Both the position numbers and the translations under genes were made by a program. Below, one piece after another: positions 1-10,408 of a stretch of DNA of 64,000 nucleotides (position 1 is the first letter of the stretch; each line of letters begins with the position of its first letter). The DNA is from a bacterium (GTDB lineage Bacteria; Bacillota; Clostridia; Lachnospirales; Lachnospiraceae). Below the pieces are notes generated by a model, which ran no database searches, was not told the origin of the DNA, and was given only the letters and a program-made list of their open reading frames with translations. Location: NCBI GenBank assembly GCA_029012425.1, contig JAQXMB010000168.1:1-64000 (forward strand). The letters run 5' to 3'.

Positions 1-136
1 ACTTCAGAGCCTGGCAGCTCGATTTCGTTTCACTTCATCTCGCTGAGGCTTCTCGCCTGCCTGACACATTCAAGAATTACCATGCTCAAACAAGTTTGGC
101 AGATAATTCTTAAATATATCAGCCATGCTCTGAAGT
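1..136. repeat. Long-range inverted repeat closing a ~136-nt segment (ACTTCAGAGCCTGGC 1-15 / GCCATGCTCTGAAGT 122-136, 14/15 complementary)
   Basis: Direct reading; a further internal pair AAGAATTA (72-79)/TAATTCTT (104-111). The window edge may truncate it. Confidence 0.5.
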
Positions 137-143
137 TAGCAAA

Positions 144-177
144 ATACAACTTGTAATGATGTGCATACAAGTTGTAT
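144..177. promoter_or_regulatory. Operator-like site: perfect 12-bp inverted repeat ATACAACTTGTA-N10-TACAAGTTGTAT, each arm containing ACAA(C/G)TTGT
   Basis: Exact inverted repeat just upstream of the araB-like gene; arm centres at 150 and 171 are 21 bp apart. Confidence 0.7.
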
Positions 178-224
178 GCTGATAACAGATTAATATTATT
201 ATTTTAATAAGGGGGTATTTCAAA

Positions 225-1820
225 ATGAGCAATGTAGCACAGGTAATTGAAGCAGGAAAAGCCGTACTTGGTATTGAGTTCGGTTCAACAAGAATTAAGG
301 CAGTTTTGGTTGACGATGCCAACAAGCCGATTGCATCAGGAGCGCATGACTGGGAGAATCAGTTGGTTGACGGTATCTGGACCTACAGTCTGGATGCAAT
401 CTGGGCAGGCTTACAGGATGCCTACAGCAAGCTAAAGGAAGATGTCAAGGCGCAGTATGGGGTGGATATCAAGAACCTTGCAGCAATCGGATTCTCCGCT
501 ATGATGCATGGTTACATGGCATTCGACAAGAATGACAATTTGCTTGTACCGTTCCGTACATGGCGTAATACCATCACGGAGCAGGCTTCCGAGGAGCTTA
601 CGAGCCTGTTACAGTTCCATATTCCTCAGAGATGGAGTGTTGCACACTTATATCAGGCAATCTTAAACGGCGAGGATCATGTGAAGGATATTACTTTCCA
701 GACCACATTGGCAGGTTACATTCACTGGCAGCTTTCCGGCGAAAAGGTTGTAGGAATCGGAGAGGCAGCAGGAATGTTTCCGATTGATTCAAAGACACGC
801 GATTACAATCAGTCAATGGTAGACAAGTTTGATGACAAGCTGGCAGAAAAAGGATTGTCATACAAGCTTCGTGAGATTTTCCCGAAGGTGCTCGTTGCAG
901 GAGAGAACGCCGGCAAGTTAACTGAGGAAGGTGCAAAGAAGTTGGATCCTTCCGGAATGCTTCAGGCCGGAATTCCGATGTGTCCTCCCGAGGGCGATGC
1001 AGGAACCGGTATGGTTGCTACCAATTCTGTAGCTGTTCGCACCGGTAATGTTTCAGCAGGAACCTCGGTATTTGCAATGGTAGTTCTCGAGGAGGACTTA
1101 AAGGCATTACATGAGGAGCTTGACATGGTTACCACGCCCGCAGGTGATGCGGTTGCAATGGTACACTGCAACAACTGCACTTCTGACTTAAATGCATGGG
1201 TGAACATTTTCAAGGAATTTGCAGAGAGCTTCGGCGTGGATGTAGACATGAACAAGCTGTTCGGAACACTTTATAACAAGGCATTAGAAGGTGACAAGGA
1301 CTGTGGCGGACTTCTTGCATACAACTACTTCTCCGGAGAGCATATCACCGGATTTAATGAGGGTCGTCCGTTATTCGCTCGCACGCCTGATGCAAAATTC
1401 AACCTTGCAAATTTCATGAGAGTCAATCTTTACACCTCACTTGGAGCACTCAAGGTTGGACTTGACATCCTCTTGAAGGAAGAAAATGTTAAGGTTGATT
1501 GTATCTATGGACATGGCGGACTGTTTAAGACCAAGGGTGTTGGTCAGGGAATTCTTGCGGCAGCAATGAACGCGCCGGTTGCAGTTATGGAGACCGCAGG
1601 CGAAGGCGGTGCATGGGGAATCGCACTTCTTGCTTCATATATGGTTCAGAAGGAAGCAACAGAAGGATTGGATGCATACTTGACCAACAAGGTATTTGCT
1701 GGTGAGACCGGAACAACGATGCAGCCGGATCCCGCAGATGTTGCAGGCTTTGATAAGTTTATTGAGCTTTACAAGGCCGGAATGCCGATTGAGGCAGCAG
1801 CAGTTGCTTCTATGAAATAG
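225..1820 (+). CDS. araB: FGGY-family carbohydrate kinase, probable L-ribulokinase
   Basis: N-term [19 protein letters not shown]-term [14 protein letters not shown] motif; GGGGG-type SD; adjacent to araA and araD. Confidence 0.85.
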   Translation: MSNVAQVIEAGKAVLGIEFGSTRIKAVLVDDANKPIASGAHDWENQLVDGIWTYSLDAIWAGLQDAYSKLKEDVKAQYGVDIKNLAAIGFSAMMHGYMAFDKNDNLLVPFRTWRNTITEQASEELTSLLQFHIPQRWSVAHLYQAILNGEDHVKDITFQTTLAGYIHWQLSGEKVVGIGEAAGMFPIDSKTRDYNQSMVDKFDDKLAEKGLSYKLREIFPKVLVAGENAGKLTEEGAKKLDPSGMLQAGIPMCPPEGDAGTGMVATNSVAVRTGNVSAGTSVFAMVVLEEDLKALHEELDMVTTPAGDAVAMVHCNNCTSDLNAWVNIFKEFAESFGVDVDMNKLFGTLYNKALEGDKDCGGLLAYNYFSGEHITGFNEGRPLFARTPDAKFNLANFMRVNLYTSLGALKVGLDILLKEENVKVDCIYGHGGLFKTKGVGQGILAAAMNAPVAVMETAGEGGAWGIALLASYMVQKEATEGLDAYLTNKVFAGETGTTMQPDPADVAGFDKFIELYKAGMPIEAAAVASMK

Positions 1821-1828
1821 AAAAAACG

Positions 1829-1880
1829 ATGTAACGGTTCAGATTTCATTGTGAAAAATCTTTGATCTGAATAGTTACAT
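1829..1880 (+). other. Intergenic hairpin between araB and araA (ATGTAAC-gg-TTCAGAT ... ATCTGAA-ta-GTTACAT)
   Basis: Two 7-bp helices separated by a 2x2 internal mismatch; no U-tract. Confidence 0.6.
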
Positions 1881-1917
1881 CTTATAAGAGAGATATTGAA
1901 ATCAGGAGGATATAGAA

Positions 1918-3414
1918 ATGTTAAAAACCAAAAGCTACAAATTCTGGTTTTGTACCGGATCACAGGATCTCTACGGAGATGAGTGCTTAAGCCATGTTGC
2001 AGAGCACTCAAAGATTATCGTTGAAAAACTCAACGCATCAGGCGTGCTTCCTTACGAAGTTGTATGGAAACCTACGCTGATTACCAACGAGTTAATCCGT
2101 AAGACCTTCAATGAGGCAAATATGGATGAGGAGTGTGCAGGTGTTATCACATGGATGCATACCTTCTCACCTGCGAAATCATGGATCATCGGATTACAGG
2201 AGTTCCGCAAGCCGCTGTTACACTTACATACACAGTTCAACGAGGAGATTCCTTACGATGAAATCGATATGGATTTCATGAATGAAAACCAGTCTGCACA
2301 CGGAGATCGCGAGTACGGACATATCGTTACCCGTATGGGCATTGAGCGCAAGGTAATCGTAGGACACTGGTCAGATGTAACCGTTCAGGAGCGTATGGCA
2401 AGCTGGATGCGCACAGCAGTCGGTGTCATCGAGAGCAGTCATATCCGTGTGATGAGAGTTGCAGATAATATGCGCAATGTTGCCGTAACGGAAGGCGATA
2501 AGGTGGAAGCGCAGCTCAAATTCGGCTGGGAGATTGATGCATATCCGGTAAATGAAATTGCAGAGTCAGTTGCAGCTGTATCAGCAGCTGATACAAACGC
2601 TCTGGTTGAAGAGTACTACAGCAAGTACGACATCTTATTAGAGGGTCGTGATCCCGAAGAGTTCAGAAAGCATGTCGCAGTTCAGGCTCAGATCGAGCTG
2701 GGATTCGAGCGTTTCCTGGATGAGAAAAACTATCACGCAATTGTCACACACTTCGGAGATCTCGGTGCGTTGCAGCAGCTTCCCGGACTTGCAATCCAAA
2801 GACTTATGGAAAAGGGTTACGGATTCGGAGCAGAAGGTGACTGGAAGGTAGCAGCAATGGTTCGCCTGATGAAGATTATGACAGAGGGTAAGAAGGATGC
2901 GAAGGGAACTTCCATGCTTGAGGATTATACCTACAATCTTGTAAAGGGCAAAGAAGGAATTCTTCAGGCACACATGCTTGAGATTTGCCCGAGTATCGCA
3001 GACGGTCCGATCAGTATCAAATGCCAGCCGCTTTCCATGGGTAACAGAGAAGATCCGGCAAGACTTGTATTTACTTCAAAGGAGGGTGCAGGTATTGCGA
3101 CATCACTCATCGATCTTGGAAACCGCTTCCGCTTAATTATTCAGGATGTTGATTGCAAGAAGGTAGAAAAGCCGATGCCGAAGCTTCCGGTAGCTACCAA
3201 CTTCTGGACACCCCAGCCCGATTTCTACACAGGAACCGAGGCGTGGATTCTTGCAGGTGGCGCACATCATACTGCATTTACCTATGATCTTACCGCAGAA
3301 CAGATGGGTGACTGGGCAGCAGCAATGGGTATTGAGGCTGTATACATTGACAAGAATACCAACATCAGAGACTTCAAGAAAGATCTGATGCTCGGAAGTG
3401 TCTTTTATAAATAA
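1918..3414 (+). CDS. araA: L-arabinose isomerase
   Basis: FWFCTGSQDLYGDE N-terminus, WMHTFSPAKSWI and HLHTQFNEEIP motifs; SD aggagg. Confidence 0.96.
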   Translation: MLKTKSYKFWFCTGSQDLYGDECLSHVAEHSKIIVEKLNASGVLPYEVVWKPTLITNELIRKTFNEANMDEECAGVITWMHTFSPAKSWIIGLQEFRKPLLHLHTQFNEEIPYDEIDMDFMNENQSAHGDREYGHIVTRMGIERKVIVGHWSDVTVQERMASWMRTAVGVIESSHIRVMRVADNMRNVAVTEGDKVEAQLKFGWEIDAYPVNEIAESVAAVSAADTNALVEEYYSKYDILLEGRDPEEFRKHVAVQAQIELGFERFLDEKNYHAIVTHFGDLGALQQLPGLAIQRLMEKGYGFGAEGDWKVAAMVRLMKIMTEGKKDAKGTSMLEDYTYNLVKGKEGILQAHMLEICPSIADGPISIKCQPLSMGNREDPARLVFTSKEGAGIATSLIDLGNRFRLIIQDVDCKKVEKPMPKLPVATNFWTPQPDFYTGTEAWILAGGAHHTAFTYDLTAEQMGDWAAAMGIEAVYIDKNTNIRDFKKDLMLGSVFYK

Positions 3415-3537
3415 AAGCCAATTGTGCAAAAATCGAAAGAATTAGCATAAAATTGTACGATTCTGACACTTTACAGTGGTTGTGAAAAGTTGCATACTGA
3501 TAATTGATGAAATATAAAAGAAAAGGAGAACAAAGCA

Positions 3538-4191
3538 ATGAAATTTTTTATTGATACAGCGAATGTAGAGGATATTCGTAAGGCAAATGACATGGGTGTT
3601 ATCTGTGGTGTTACAACCAACCCTTCACTGATCGCAAAAGAGGGTCGTGATTTCAATGAGGTAATCAAGGAGATTACGACAATCGTTGACGGACCGATCA
3701 GCGGTGAGGTTAAGGCTACTACTGTTGATGCAGAGGGCATGATTGCAGAGGGTCGTGAAATTGCCAAGATCCATCCCAATATGGTAGTTAAGATTCCTAT
3801 GACTGTTGAAGGTCTTAAGGCTACCAAGGTTCTTTCCGCTGAGGGAATCAAGACCAATGTTACATTGATCTTCTCTGCAAATCAGGCACTTTTAGCTGCA
3901 AGAGCAGGTGCTACCTATGTATCTCCCTTCCTTGGAAGATTGGATGACATCAGCCAGCCCGGTATCAACTTAATCGAGGATATCGTTCAGATTTTCGACA
4001 ACTACGGAATTGAGACAGAGATTATCGCTGCTTCTGTAAGAAATCCGATTCATGTAACCGATTGTGCACTTGCAGGTGCTGATATCGCAACTGTTCCTTA
4101 TGGCGTAATTGAGCAGATGACAAAGCATCCTTTGACCGATCAGGGTATTGAGAAATTCCAGAAGGATTACAAGGCAGTATTCGGAGAGTAA
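3538..4191 (+). CDS. Transaldolase / fructose-6-phosphate aldolase-like (short form)
   Basis: [40 protein letters not shown] motifs; 217 aa. Confidence 0.92.
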   Translation: MKFFIDTANVEDIRKANDMGVICGVTTNPSLIAKEGRDFNEVIKEITTIVDGPISGEVKATTVDAEGMIAEGREIAKIHPNMVVKIPMTVEGLKATKVLSAEGIKTNVTLIFSANQALLAARAGATYVSPFLGRLDDISQPGINLIEDIVQIFDNYGIETEIIAASVRNPIHVTDCALAGADIATVPYGVIEQMTKHPLTDQGIEKFQKDYKAVFGE

Positions 4192-4230
4192 TCAGAACGG
4201 AAAGTACATAATTTAGAAGGAGAAAAAATC

Positions 4231-5067
4231 ATGAACAAGCTTGAACTTCAGAAAATGGCTGTTGAAGTTCGCAAAGGTATCATCGAGGGTGTTCATTCTG
4301 CAAAGGCCGGACACCCCGGTGGATCACTTTCAGCAGCAGATATTTTTACCTATCTTTATTTTGAGGAGATGAATATCGATCCGAAGAACCCGAAGAGTCC
4401 TGACCGTGACCGTTTTGTATTATCTAAGGGTCATACAGCTCCCGGATTATATTCTGCACTTGCACATCGCGGATATTTCCCGGTAGAGGATCTGCTTACA
4501 CTTCGTCATACCGGTTCATACCTGCAGGGACATCCGGATATGAAGCATATTCCCGGTGTTGATATGTCTTCCGGCTCACTTGGACAGGGACTTTCAACAG
4601 CTTGCGGTATGGCAATGGCAGCAAAGCTTAACAAGAAAGATTATCGTGTTTATTCTCTTTGCGGAGACGGTGAGATTCAGGAGGGACAGATTTGGGAGGC
4701 AGCAATGTTCGCAGGCTTCCGCAAGTTAGACAACCTGTGTGTTATCGTTGATAACAATAATCTTCAGATTGACGGTGCGATTGATGAAGTATGTTCACCG
4801 TATCCGATTGATAAGAAATTTGAAAGCTTCAATTTCCATGTAATCAATGTTGACGGAAATGATATGGATGCGTTGAAGGCTGCTTTTGATGAGGCAAAGG
4901 CAACCAAGGGAATGCCCACAGCAATCATTGCAAAGACTGTAAAGGGCAAGGGCGTTTCATTTATGGAGAATAATGCCGGATGGCATGGAAAAGCTCCGAA
5001 TGATGAGGAGTTTGAAATGGCCATGGAAGAATTAAGAAAGGCAGGTGAAGCATTGTGTCAGAAGTAA
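4231..5067 (+). CDS. Transketolase, N-terminal (TPP-binding) subunit
   Basis: AGHPGGSLSAADI, GHTAPGLYSALA, GDGEIQEGQIWEAA motifs; split form. Confidence 0.94.
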   Translation: MNKLELQKMAVEVRKGIIEGVHSAKAGHPGGSLSAADIFTYLYFEEMNIDPKNPKSPDRDRFVLSKGHTAPGLYSALAHRGYFPVEDLLTLRHTGSYLQGHPDMKHIPGVDMSSGSLGQGLSTACGMAMAAKLNKKDYRVYSLCGDGEIQEGQIWEAAMFAGFRKLDNLCVIVDNNNLQIDGAIDEVCSPYPIDKKFESFNFHVINVDGNDMDALKAAFDEAKATKGMPTAIIAKTVKGKGVSFMENNAGWHGKAPNDEEFEMAMEELRKAGEALCQK

Positions 5068-5996
5068 TTAAAATCGCAACAAGAGACAGCTACGGCAATG
5101 CTTTAGTTGAGCTCGGAAAAGAACATGAGAATTTAATCGTTCTCGATGCAGATCTTGCAGCAGCAACAAAGACTGGCGTTTTCAAAAAGGCTTTTCCTGA
5201 GCGCCATATTGACTGCGGAATTGCTGAGGCAAATATGACAGGTATTGCAGCAGGTATGTCTACTTGCGGAATGGTACCTTTTGTAAGTACATTTGCAATG
5301 TTTGCAGCCGGTCGTTCTTTTGAGCAGGTGCGTAATTCCATCGGATATCCGCACTTAAATGTAAAAATCGGTGCAACTCATGCCGGAATCTCAGTAGGTG
5401 AGGACGGAGCAACACATCAGTGTAATGAAGATATTGCATTGATGCGTGCAATTCCCGGAATGGTAGTTATCAATCCGAGTGATGATATTGAGGCAAAGGC
5501 AGCAGTTAAGGCTGCATATGAGTATGAGGGACCTGTTTACTTAAGATTTGGTCGTCTCGCAGTTCCGGTAATCAATGACAATGCTGATTATAAGTTTGAG
5601 ATTGGCAAGGGTGTTGAGCTGCGCGACGGTAAGGATTGCACAATCATTGCTACCGGACTTTGTGTATGTGAGGCGCTTGATGCGGCAGAGAAGCTTGCGG
5701 CAGAGGGAATCGATGCACAGGTCATCAACATTCATACCATCAAGCCGTTGGATGAGGAGCTTGTAATCGCAGCAGCGAAAAAGACCGGACGCATCTTCAC
5801 GGTTGAGGAGCATTCAATTATCGGTGGTCTCGGTGCAGCAGTCAGCGAGTGCTTAAGCGAGAAGTGCCCGACAAAGGTTACCCGCATCGGTGTGAATGAT
5901 GTATTTGGCGAATCGGGTCCTGCGAAGGAACTGTTACATAAGTATAAACTTGACGCTGATGGAATCGCTGAGAGAGTTTTGTCTGAGATGAAATAG
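5055..5996 (+). CDS. Transketolase, C-terminal subunit (GTG start)
   Basis: Pyr/C-terminal transketolase motifs; overlaps the preceding CDS by 13 nt. Confidence 0.94.
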   Translation: MSEVIKIATRDSYGNALVELGKEHENLIVLDADLAAATKTGVFKKAFPERHIDCGIAEANMTGIAAGMSTCGMVPFVSTFAMFAAGRSFEQVRNSIGYPHLNVKIGATHAGISVGEDGATHQCNEDIALMRAIPGMVVINPSDDIEAKAAVKAAYEYEGPVYLRFGRLAVPVINDNADYKFEIGKGVELRDGKDCTIIATGLCVCEALDAAEKLAAEGIDAQVINIHTIKPLDEELVIAAAKKTGRIFTVEEHSIIGGLGAAVSECLSEKCPTKVTRIGVNDVFGESGPAKELLHKYKLDADGIAERVLSEMK

Positions 5997-6006
5997 GAGA
6001 GAACGC

Positions 6007-6699
6007 ATGTTAGAGCAGTTGAAAAAAGAGGTCTATGAAGCAAACATGGAGCTTCCCCGCAGAGGACTGATTACCTATACATGGGGCAATGTAAGCGGAA
6101 GAGACCGCGAGACCGGATACTTCGTGATCAAGCCCAGTGGCGTGGATTACGATGCGCTGACTCCGGACGATATGGTTGTTATGGATTTGGACGGAAACAA
6201 GATTGAAGGAAAGTATAAGCCTTCTTCTGATACAGCAACGCATATCGAATTATATAAAAAGTATGATGAGATTGGTGGTATTGTGCATACGCATTCACCT
6301 GAGGCGGTTGCATGGGCACAGGCCGGAAGAGATATCCCTCTGTATGGAACCACTCATGCGGATTACTTCCTCGGAGCGATTCCCTGTGCAAGAAACTTAA
6401 CCACCGAAGAAATCAATGATGCATATGAGAAGAATACAGGTGCTGTGATTATTGAGACCTTTGAGACACGAGGAATTCAGCCGATGTATACACCGGCAGT
6501 TCTCTGCCAGAACCATGGACCTTTTACATGGGGTAAGGATGCAGCGGAAGCTGTTCATAATGCGGTTGTACTCGAAGAGGTTGCAAAGATGGCGCGCAAT
6601 ACGGAGATGATTAATCCGAATGTGAAGCCTGCTCCCGACAGCATTAAAGAAAAGCATTTCTATCGTAAGCATGGCGAGAATGCCTACTATGGTCAGTAA
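6007..6699 (+). CDS. araD: L-ribulose-5-phosphate 4-epimerase
   Basis: [15 protein letters not shown], class II aldolase fold motifs, C-terminal HGENAYYGQ. Confidence 0.95.
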   Translation: MLEQLKKEVYEANMELPRRGLITYTWGNVSGRDRETGYFVIKPSGVDYDALTPDDMVVMDLDGNKIEGKYKPSSDTATHIELYKKYDEIGGIVHTHSPEAVAWAQAGRDIPLYGTTHADYFLGAIPCARNLTTEEINDAYEKNTGAVIIETFETRGIQPMYTPAVLCQNHGPFTWGKDAAEAVHNAVVLEEVAKMARNTEMINPNVKPAPDSIKEKHFYRKHGENAYYGQ

Positions 6700-6742
6700 A
6701 CTGACCATAGTCAAAAAGGCTATTATGGACAGTAAACTGACT
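6682..6742 (+). repeat. Tandem 36-bp-period duplication spanning the araD stop codon, with a 12-bp perfect palindrome (ACTATGGTCAGT-aa-ACTGACCATAGT, 6686-6711)
   Basis: gcctactatggtcagtaaactgacc vs ggctattatggacagtaaactgact; period is a multiple of 3. Confidence 0.85.
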
Positions 6743-6774
6743 ACGAACAATATAACGATTAAGGAGAAGGGAAA

Positions 6775-7821
6775 ATGAGCAAAGCGAGCTTTGGAAAGAC
6801 TACCGATGGCAGAGAGGTTACCAAATATACCTTGAAGAATGCTGCCGGTATGGAGGTAGATTTAATTGATTTGGGTGCATCGATTGTCGCTGTCAGAGTT
6901 GCTGACAAAAACGGGGATGTAAAGGATGTCGTACTCGGATACGACACTCCTGCAGATTATCAGAATGTACGCGGTTATCTCGGAGCAGTCATCGGACGAA
7001 ACGGAAACCGTATTGACAAGGCAAAGTTTTCCATTGATGGTGTAGAGTATCAGTTGGAGGTAAATGATAACGAGAACAACCTTCACAGCGGAAAAGACGG
7101 CTTCCATGCAATGATCTGGAATGTTGCTGAGGCGGATGACTCGCATGTAAAGATGACTTTGGTAAGTCCGGACGGACATCAGGGCTTCCCCGGAAACATG
7201 GATGTATCCATCACCTATACGCTGACAGAGGATTGCGGATTAGAGCTTTCTTATCGCGCAACAACTGATAAGACAACAGTTGCAAACTTCACCAATCATG
7301 CATATTTCAATCTGGATGGTCATGAGAGCGGAAGCGCAGAGGATCAGGAGCTTGAGCTTTTGGCATCTTACTATACTCCTGTCATTGACAGCCAGGCAAT
7401 TCCGACCGGAGAGATTGCATCTGTATCTGATACTCCGATGGATTTCCGCAAGATGACCAGAATCGGTGACAGAATCAACGACGATTTCGAGCAGCTCGTA
7501 TTCGTTGGCGGATATGACCACAACTATGTGCTTGATAAAGCGGATGGAACGATGCAGCTTGCTGCAAGAGCAAGATCTGTCAAGTCAGGCATCCAGATGG
7601 ATGTTTACACCAACTGTGTGGGAATTCAGTTCTACGCCGGAAACTTTGTTGGCGGACAGACCGGTAAGGGTGGTGTTGAATATGGCAAGCGTCAGGGCTT
7701 CTGCCTTGAAACACAGTACTTCCCGAACTCAGTAAATGAGAAGAACTTTGAGCAGCCGTTCTTAAAGCCCGGCGAAGTATATGAGTCAACAACAAAATAT
7801 GTATTTTCTGTTGCTCAGTAA
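6775..7821 (+). CDS. galM: Aldose 1-epimerase (galactose mutarotase family)
   Basis: GRNGNRIDKAKFSIDG, NLHSGKDGFH, NFTNHAYFNLDGH motifs. Confidence 0.92.
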   Translation: MSKASFGKTTDGREVTKYTLKNAAGMEVDLIDLGASIVAVRVADKNGDVKDVVLGYDTPADYQNVRGYLGAVIGRNGNRIDKAKFSIDGVEYQLEVNDNENNLHSGKDGFHAMIWNVAEADDSHVKMTLVSPDGHQGFPGNMDVSITYTLTEDCGLELSYRATTDKTTVANFTNHAYFNLDGHESGSAEDQELELLASYYTPVIDSQAIPTGEIASVSDTPMDFRKMTRIGDRINDDFEQLVFVGGYDHNYVLDKADGTMQLAARARSVKSGIQMDVYTNCVGIQFYAGNFVGGQTGKGGVEYGKRQGFCLETQYFPNSVNEKNFEQPFLKPGEVYESTTKYVFSVAQ

Positions 7822-7837
7822 GTGATGTGTAAAAATA

Positions 7838-7876
7838 AAAGGACAGCTTTCTCTTTCGGGAAGCTGTCCTTTTTGT
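7838..7876 (+). terminator. Intrinsic terminator after galM
   Basis: AAAGGACAGCTT ... AAGCTGTCCTTTTTG. Confidence 0.85.
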
Positions 7877-7882
7877 TATAAT
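7874..7882 (+). promoter_or_regulatory. Extended -10 promoter TGTTATAAT immediately upstream of the histidine kinase ATG
   Basis: TG-N-TATAAT ending 6 nt before ATG 7889; no SD present. Confidence 0.6.
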
Positions 7883-7888
7883 GAGACT

Positions 7889-9370
7889 ATGAGTAAAGAA
7901 CGAAGACAAACATCATTAAAATCAAAGTTAATAATGCTTGTAACGATTGCGTTAGTTCCGTCGTTTGCACTGGCAATCAGTATTCTTTTGTCCATGTATA
8001 ATTACAGCAAAGCATATGATGAGATTATCAGTAACATGACGATCGCCAATAGCTACAACCTAAACTTTAAAGATGAATTGGATGAGAGTATTTATCGTCT
8101 GGTTGCCGGAAGTATTACACTTGAGAGCATTGAGGAAGATGATTCCGTAAGCAATCCGTATCAGCTCACGAGAGAGCTCCGTCGCGACTTTGAGGCGCTG
8201 GTTGCGATTACAACCGATCGTGAGAGTGAATTGTGGCTGCAGAGTCTGCTTCGAAATCTGGATACGCTTGAAAATCGTATTGATGATATCATGTATAACC
8301 TTGAGGAAGGCGGACATTACGATGAAAATATCGTGATGCTGGATAACAATATCTATATTCTGACTGAGCTGGTACAGGATGACATTCAGTACTATATTTA
8401 TTATCAGACGAAGAGTATCGAGCATTTAAAGGCGCAGCTGAATGTTCAGATGCATCAATTTATCATGGTATTTGCAATCATCGCGGCACTGATCCTTGCG
8501 CTTGTTTTGGGATTTTCGGCACAGATTGTATCGGGAATTACAGGACCGGTAGCGAGACTGGCTCAGGTGACACAGGAGGTGGCAAGCGGAAAGCTGTCTG
8601 CAAGGGCAAGCGCGGATGGGCCGACAGAGATTGCGGAACTGGCTGCTTCTGTAAATGATATGACCGCACATCTGGATGTTATGATGGATAAAATCAAAGA
8701 GGATGAGCGAAAAATGCGTCATGCAGAGCTTCGTCTTCTTCAGGAACAGATCAATCCGCACTTCTTATATAATACACTGGATACAATTATCTGGCTGATT
8801 GAGGGAAATTCTCCGGAGGAAGCTGTGGATATGGTTGTCTCGCTGTCACAGTTTTTCCGCTTAGTATTAAGTCATGGAAAAGAGTATATCTCGATTCGCG
8901 ATGAGGAGCAGCATATTCGAAGCTATCTGAAAATCCAGCAGGCGAGGTATCACGATATTTTGGAATACGAGATATCCATTGATCCGGAAATATATCCGTA
9001 TACGATACTGAAGCTGACACTTCAGCCGCTTGTGGAGAATGCGCTTTACCATGGAATCAAATACAAGCGGGCCATGGGTAAAATTACAGTCACAGGCCGG
9101 CTGGACAACAAACGAATTATTCTCACTGTCTCCGATAACGGCGTTGGTATGGATCAGGAAAAACTGACTCAGCTGTGCCGGGAGATCGAGCGTCCCTGCA
9201 AGGATACAGAGGGTGGTTTTGGTCTGGCGAATGTGAATGAGCGGATTCGTATGAATTTCGGATCCTACTATGGTATGGCAATCAGCTCGGTGCCGGGAGA
9301 GGGAACAACGGTTACTGTTGTGATCCCGGCAGTCCCGATTGAACAGGAAGGAGAGGTGCGTCATGAATAA
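7889..9370 (+). CDS. Membrane sensor histidine kinase (YesM/LytS-like, HAMP + His_kinase)
   Basis: HAMP region; LRLLQEQINPHFLYNTLDTIIWL; LQPLVENALYHG; C-terminal ATPase G-boxes. Confidence 0.93.
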   Translation: MSKERRQTSLKSKLIMLVTIALVPSFALAISILLSMYNYSKAYDEIISNMTIANSYNLNFKDELDESIYRLVAGSITLESIEEDDSVSNPYQLTRELRRDFEALVAITTDRESELWLQSLLRNLDTLENRIDDIMYNLEEGGHYDENIVMLDNNIYILTELVQDDIQYYIYYQTKSIEHLKAQLNVQMHQFIMVFAIIAALILALVLGFSAQIVSGITGPVARLAQVTQEVASGKLSARASADGPTEIAELAASVNDMTAHLDVMMDKIKEDERKMRHAELRLLQEQINPHFLYNTLDTIIWLIEGNSPEEAVDMVVSLSQFFRLVLSHGKEYISIRDEEQHIRSYLKIQQARYHDILEYEISIDPEIYPYTILKLTLQPLVENALYHGIKYKRAMGKITVTGRLDNKRIILTVSDNGVGMDQEKLTQLCREIERPCKDTEGGFGLANVNERIRMNFGSYYGMAISSVPGEGTTVTVVIPAVPIEQEGEVRHE

Positions 9371-10394
9371 AGATCGTATCATTGGGGCACTGCTTTTGCT
9401 CCTGATTGCAGTTGCCATGATATTTTTGACCATAAGTGGCGCGTTTGGGAAAAAAGAGCCAATGGTTGAGGAGATAAAAGAAGAACAGGAAGATGAAAAT
9501 CTGATTGTTGTTGGATTTTCGCAGGTCGGAAGCGAGTCGATATGGCGAACCACGCATACGCGCTCGTTACAGGAGGCGCTTTCAAAAGAAAATGGATTTT
9601 TCCTTCAGTACAGCAACGCGCGCCAAAAGCAGGAGAACCAGATTAAGGCAATCCGCGGATTTATATCACAGCGCGTAGACTATATTGTATTCTCGCCGGC
9701 AACAGAGGACGGATGGGAGACGGTTCTGACAGAGGCAAAGGATGCGGGAATTCCCGTAATTCTCGTGGATCGTAAGATTGCCGAGAGCGAGAGCGATTTG
9801 TATACGACCTGGGTTGGAAGCGATATGACTGCAGAGGGTCTACGCGCAGGGCAGTGGCTGGCGTATGAACAGGCGCGCAGAGGAAGAGCGGAGGCGGAGC
9901 TTAATATTGTCGTGTTAAAGGGTACGATTGATTCTACCTCCGAGCGCGGAAGAACAGCAGGATTTGAACAGATAGCAAAAAAACATGACAACTGGCATAT
10001 CCTGTGCAGTGAATCGGGAGATTTCACCACCTCAAAGGGAAAAGAGGTCATGGCCCAGCTTTTGAAGCGCTATCCGGATATTGATGTGGTTGTCAGTCAA
10101 AATGATGAGATGACATTCGGTGCGATGGAGGCCATTCGGGAGGCGGGCCTTGCGACGGGAATTCATGGTCGGATTACGATCATTTCATTTGACAGTGTTA
10201 AAGAAGCACTCGAACTTGTGGAAGAAGGAAGTATCAATTGCGATGTCGAGTGTAATCCGTTGCAGGGAGAGCTTGTTGCAGAGGTAATAAGAAAGCTTGA
10301 ACGCGGAGAAAAGGTAGAAAAAGAGTACTTCGTCGAGGAAAAAGTATTCACGAGAGCGAATGTGAAGGATTACCTGGATGAGCGACTTTATTAA
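9363..10394 (+). CDS. Membrane-anchored periplasmic sugar-binding protein (LacI/YtfQ-like fold)
   Basis: Single N-terminal TM, VVGFSQVGSESIWRTTHTRSLQEAL; start refined to ATG 9363, overlapping the HK stop. Confidence 0.88.
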   Translation: MNKDRIIGALLLLLIAVAMIFLTISGAFGKKEPMVEEIKEEQEDENLIVVGFSQVGSESIWRTTHTRSLQEALSKENGFFLQYSNARQKQENQIKAIRGFISQRVDYIVFSPATEDGWETVLTEAKDAGIPVILVDRKIAESESDLYTTWVGSDMTAEGLRAGQWLAYEQARRGRAEAELNIVVLKGTIDSTSERGRTAGFEQIAKKHDNWHILCSESGDFTTSKGKEVMAQLLKRYPDIDVVVSQNDEMTFGAMEAIREAGLATGIHGRITIISFDSVKEALELVEEGSINCDVECNPLQGELVAEVIRKLERGEKVEKEYFVEEKVFTRANVKDYLDERLY

Positions 10395-10408
10395 TTGGGA
10401 GAGATTGG

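Noticed and set aside
8867-9553. 228-aa minus-strand ORF opposite HK/SBP
   Set aside because: Antisense to two well-supported overlapping genes; no recognisable motifs. The same reasoning applies to the other antisense ORFs in the track.
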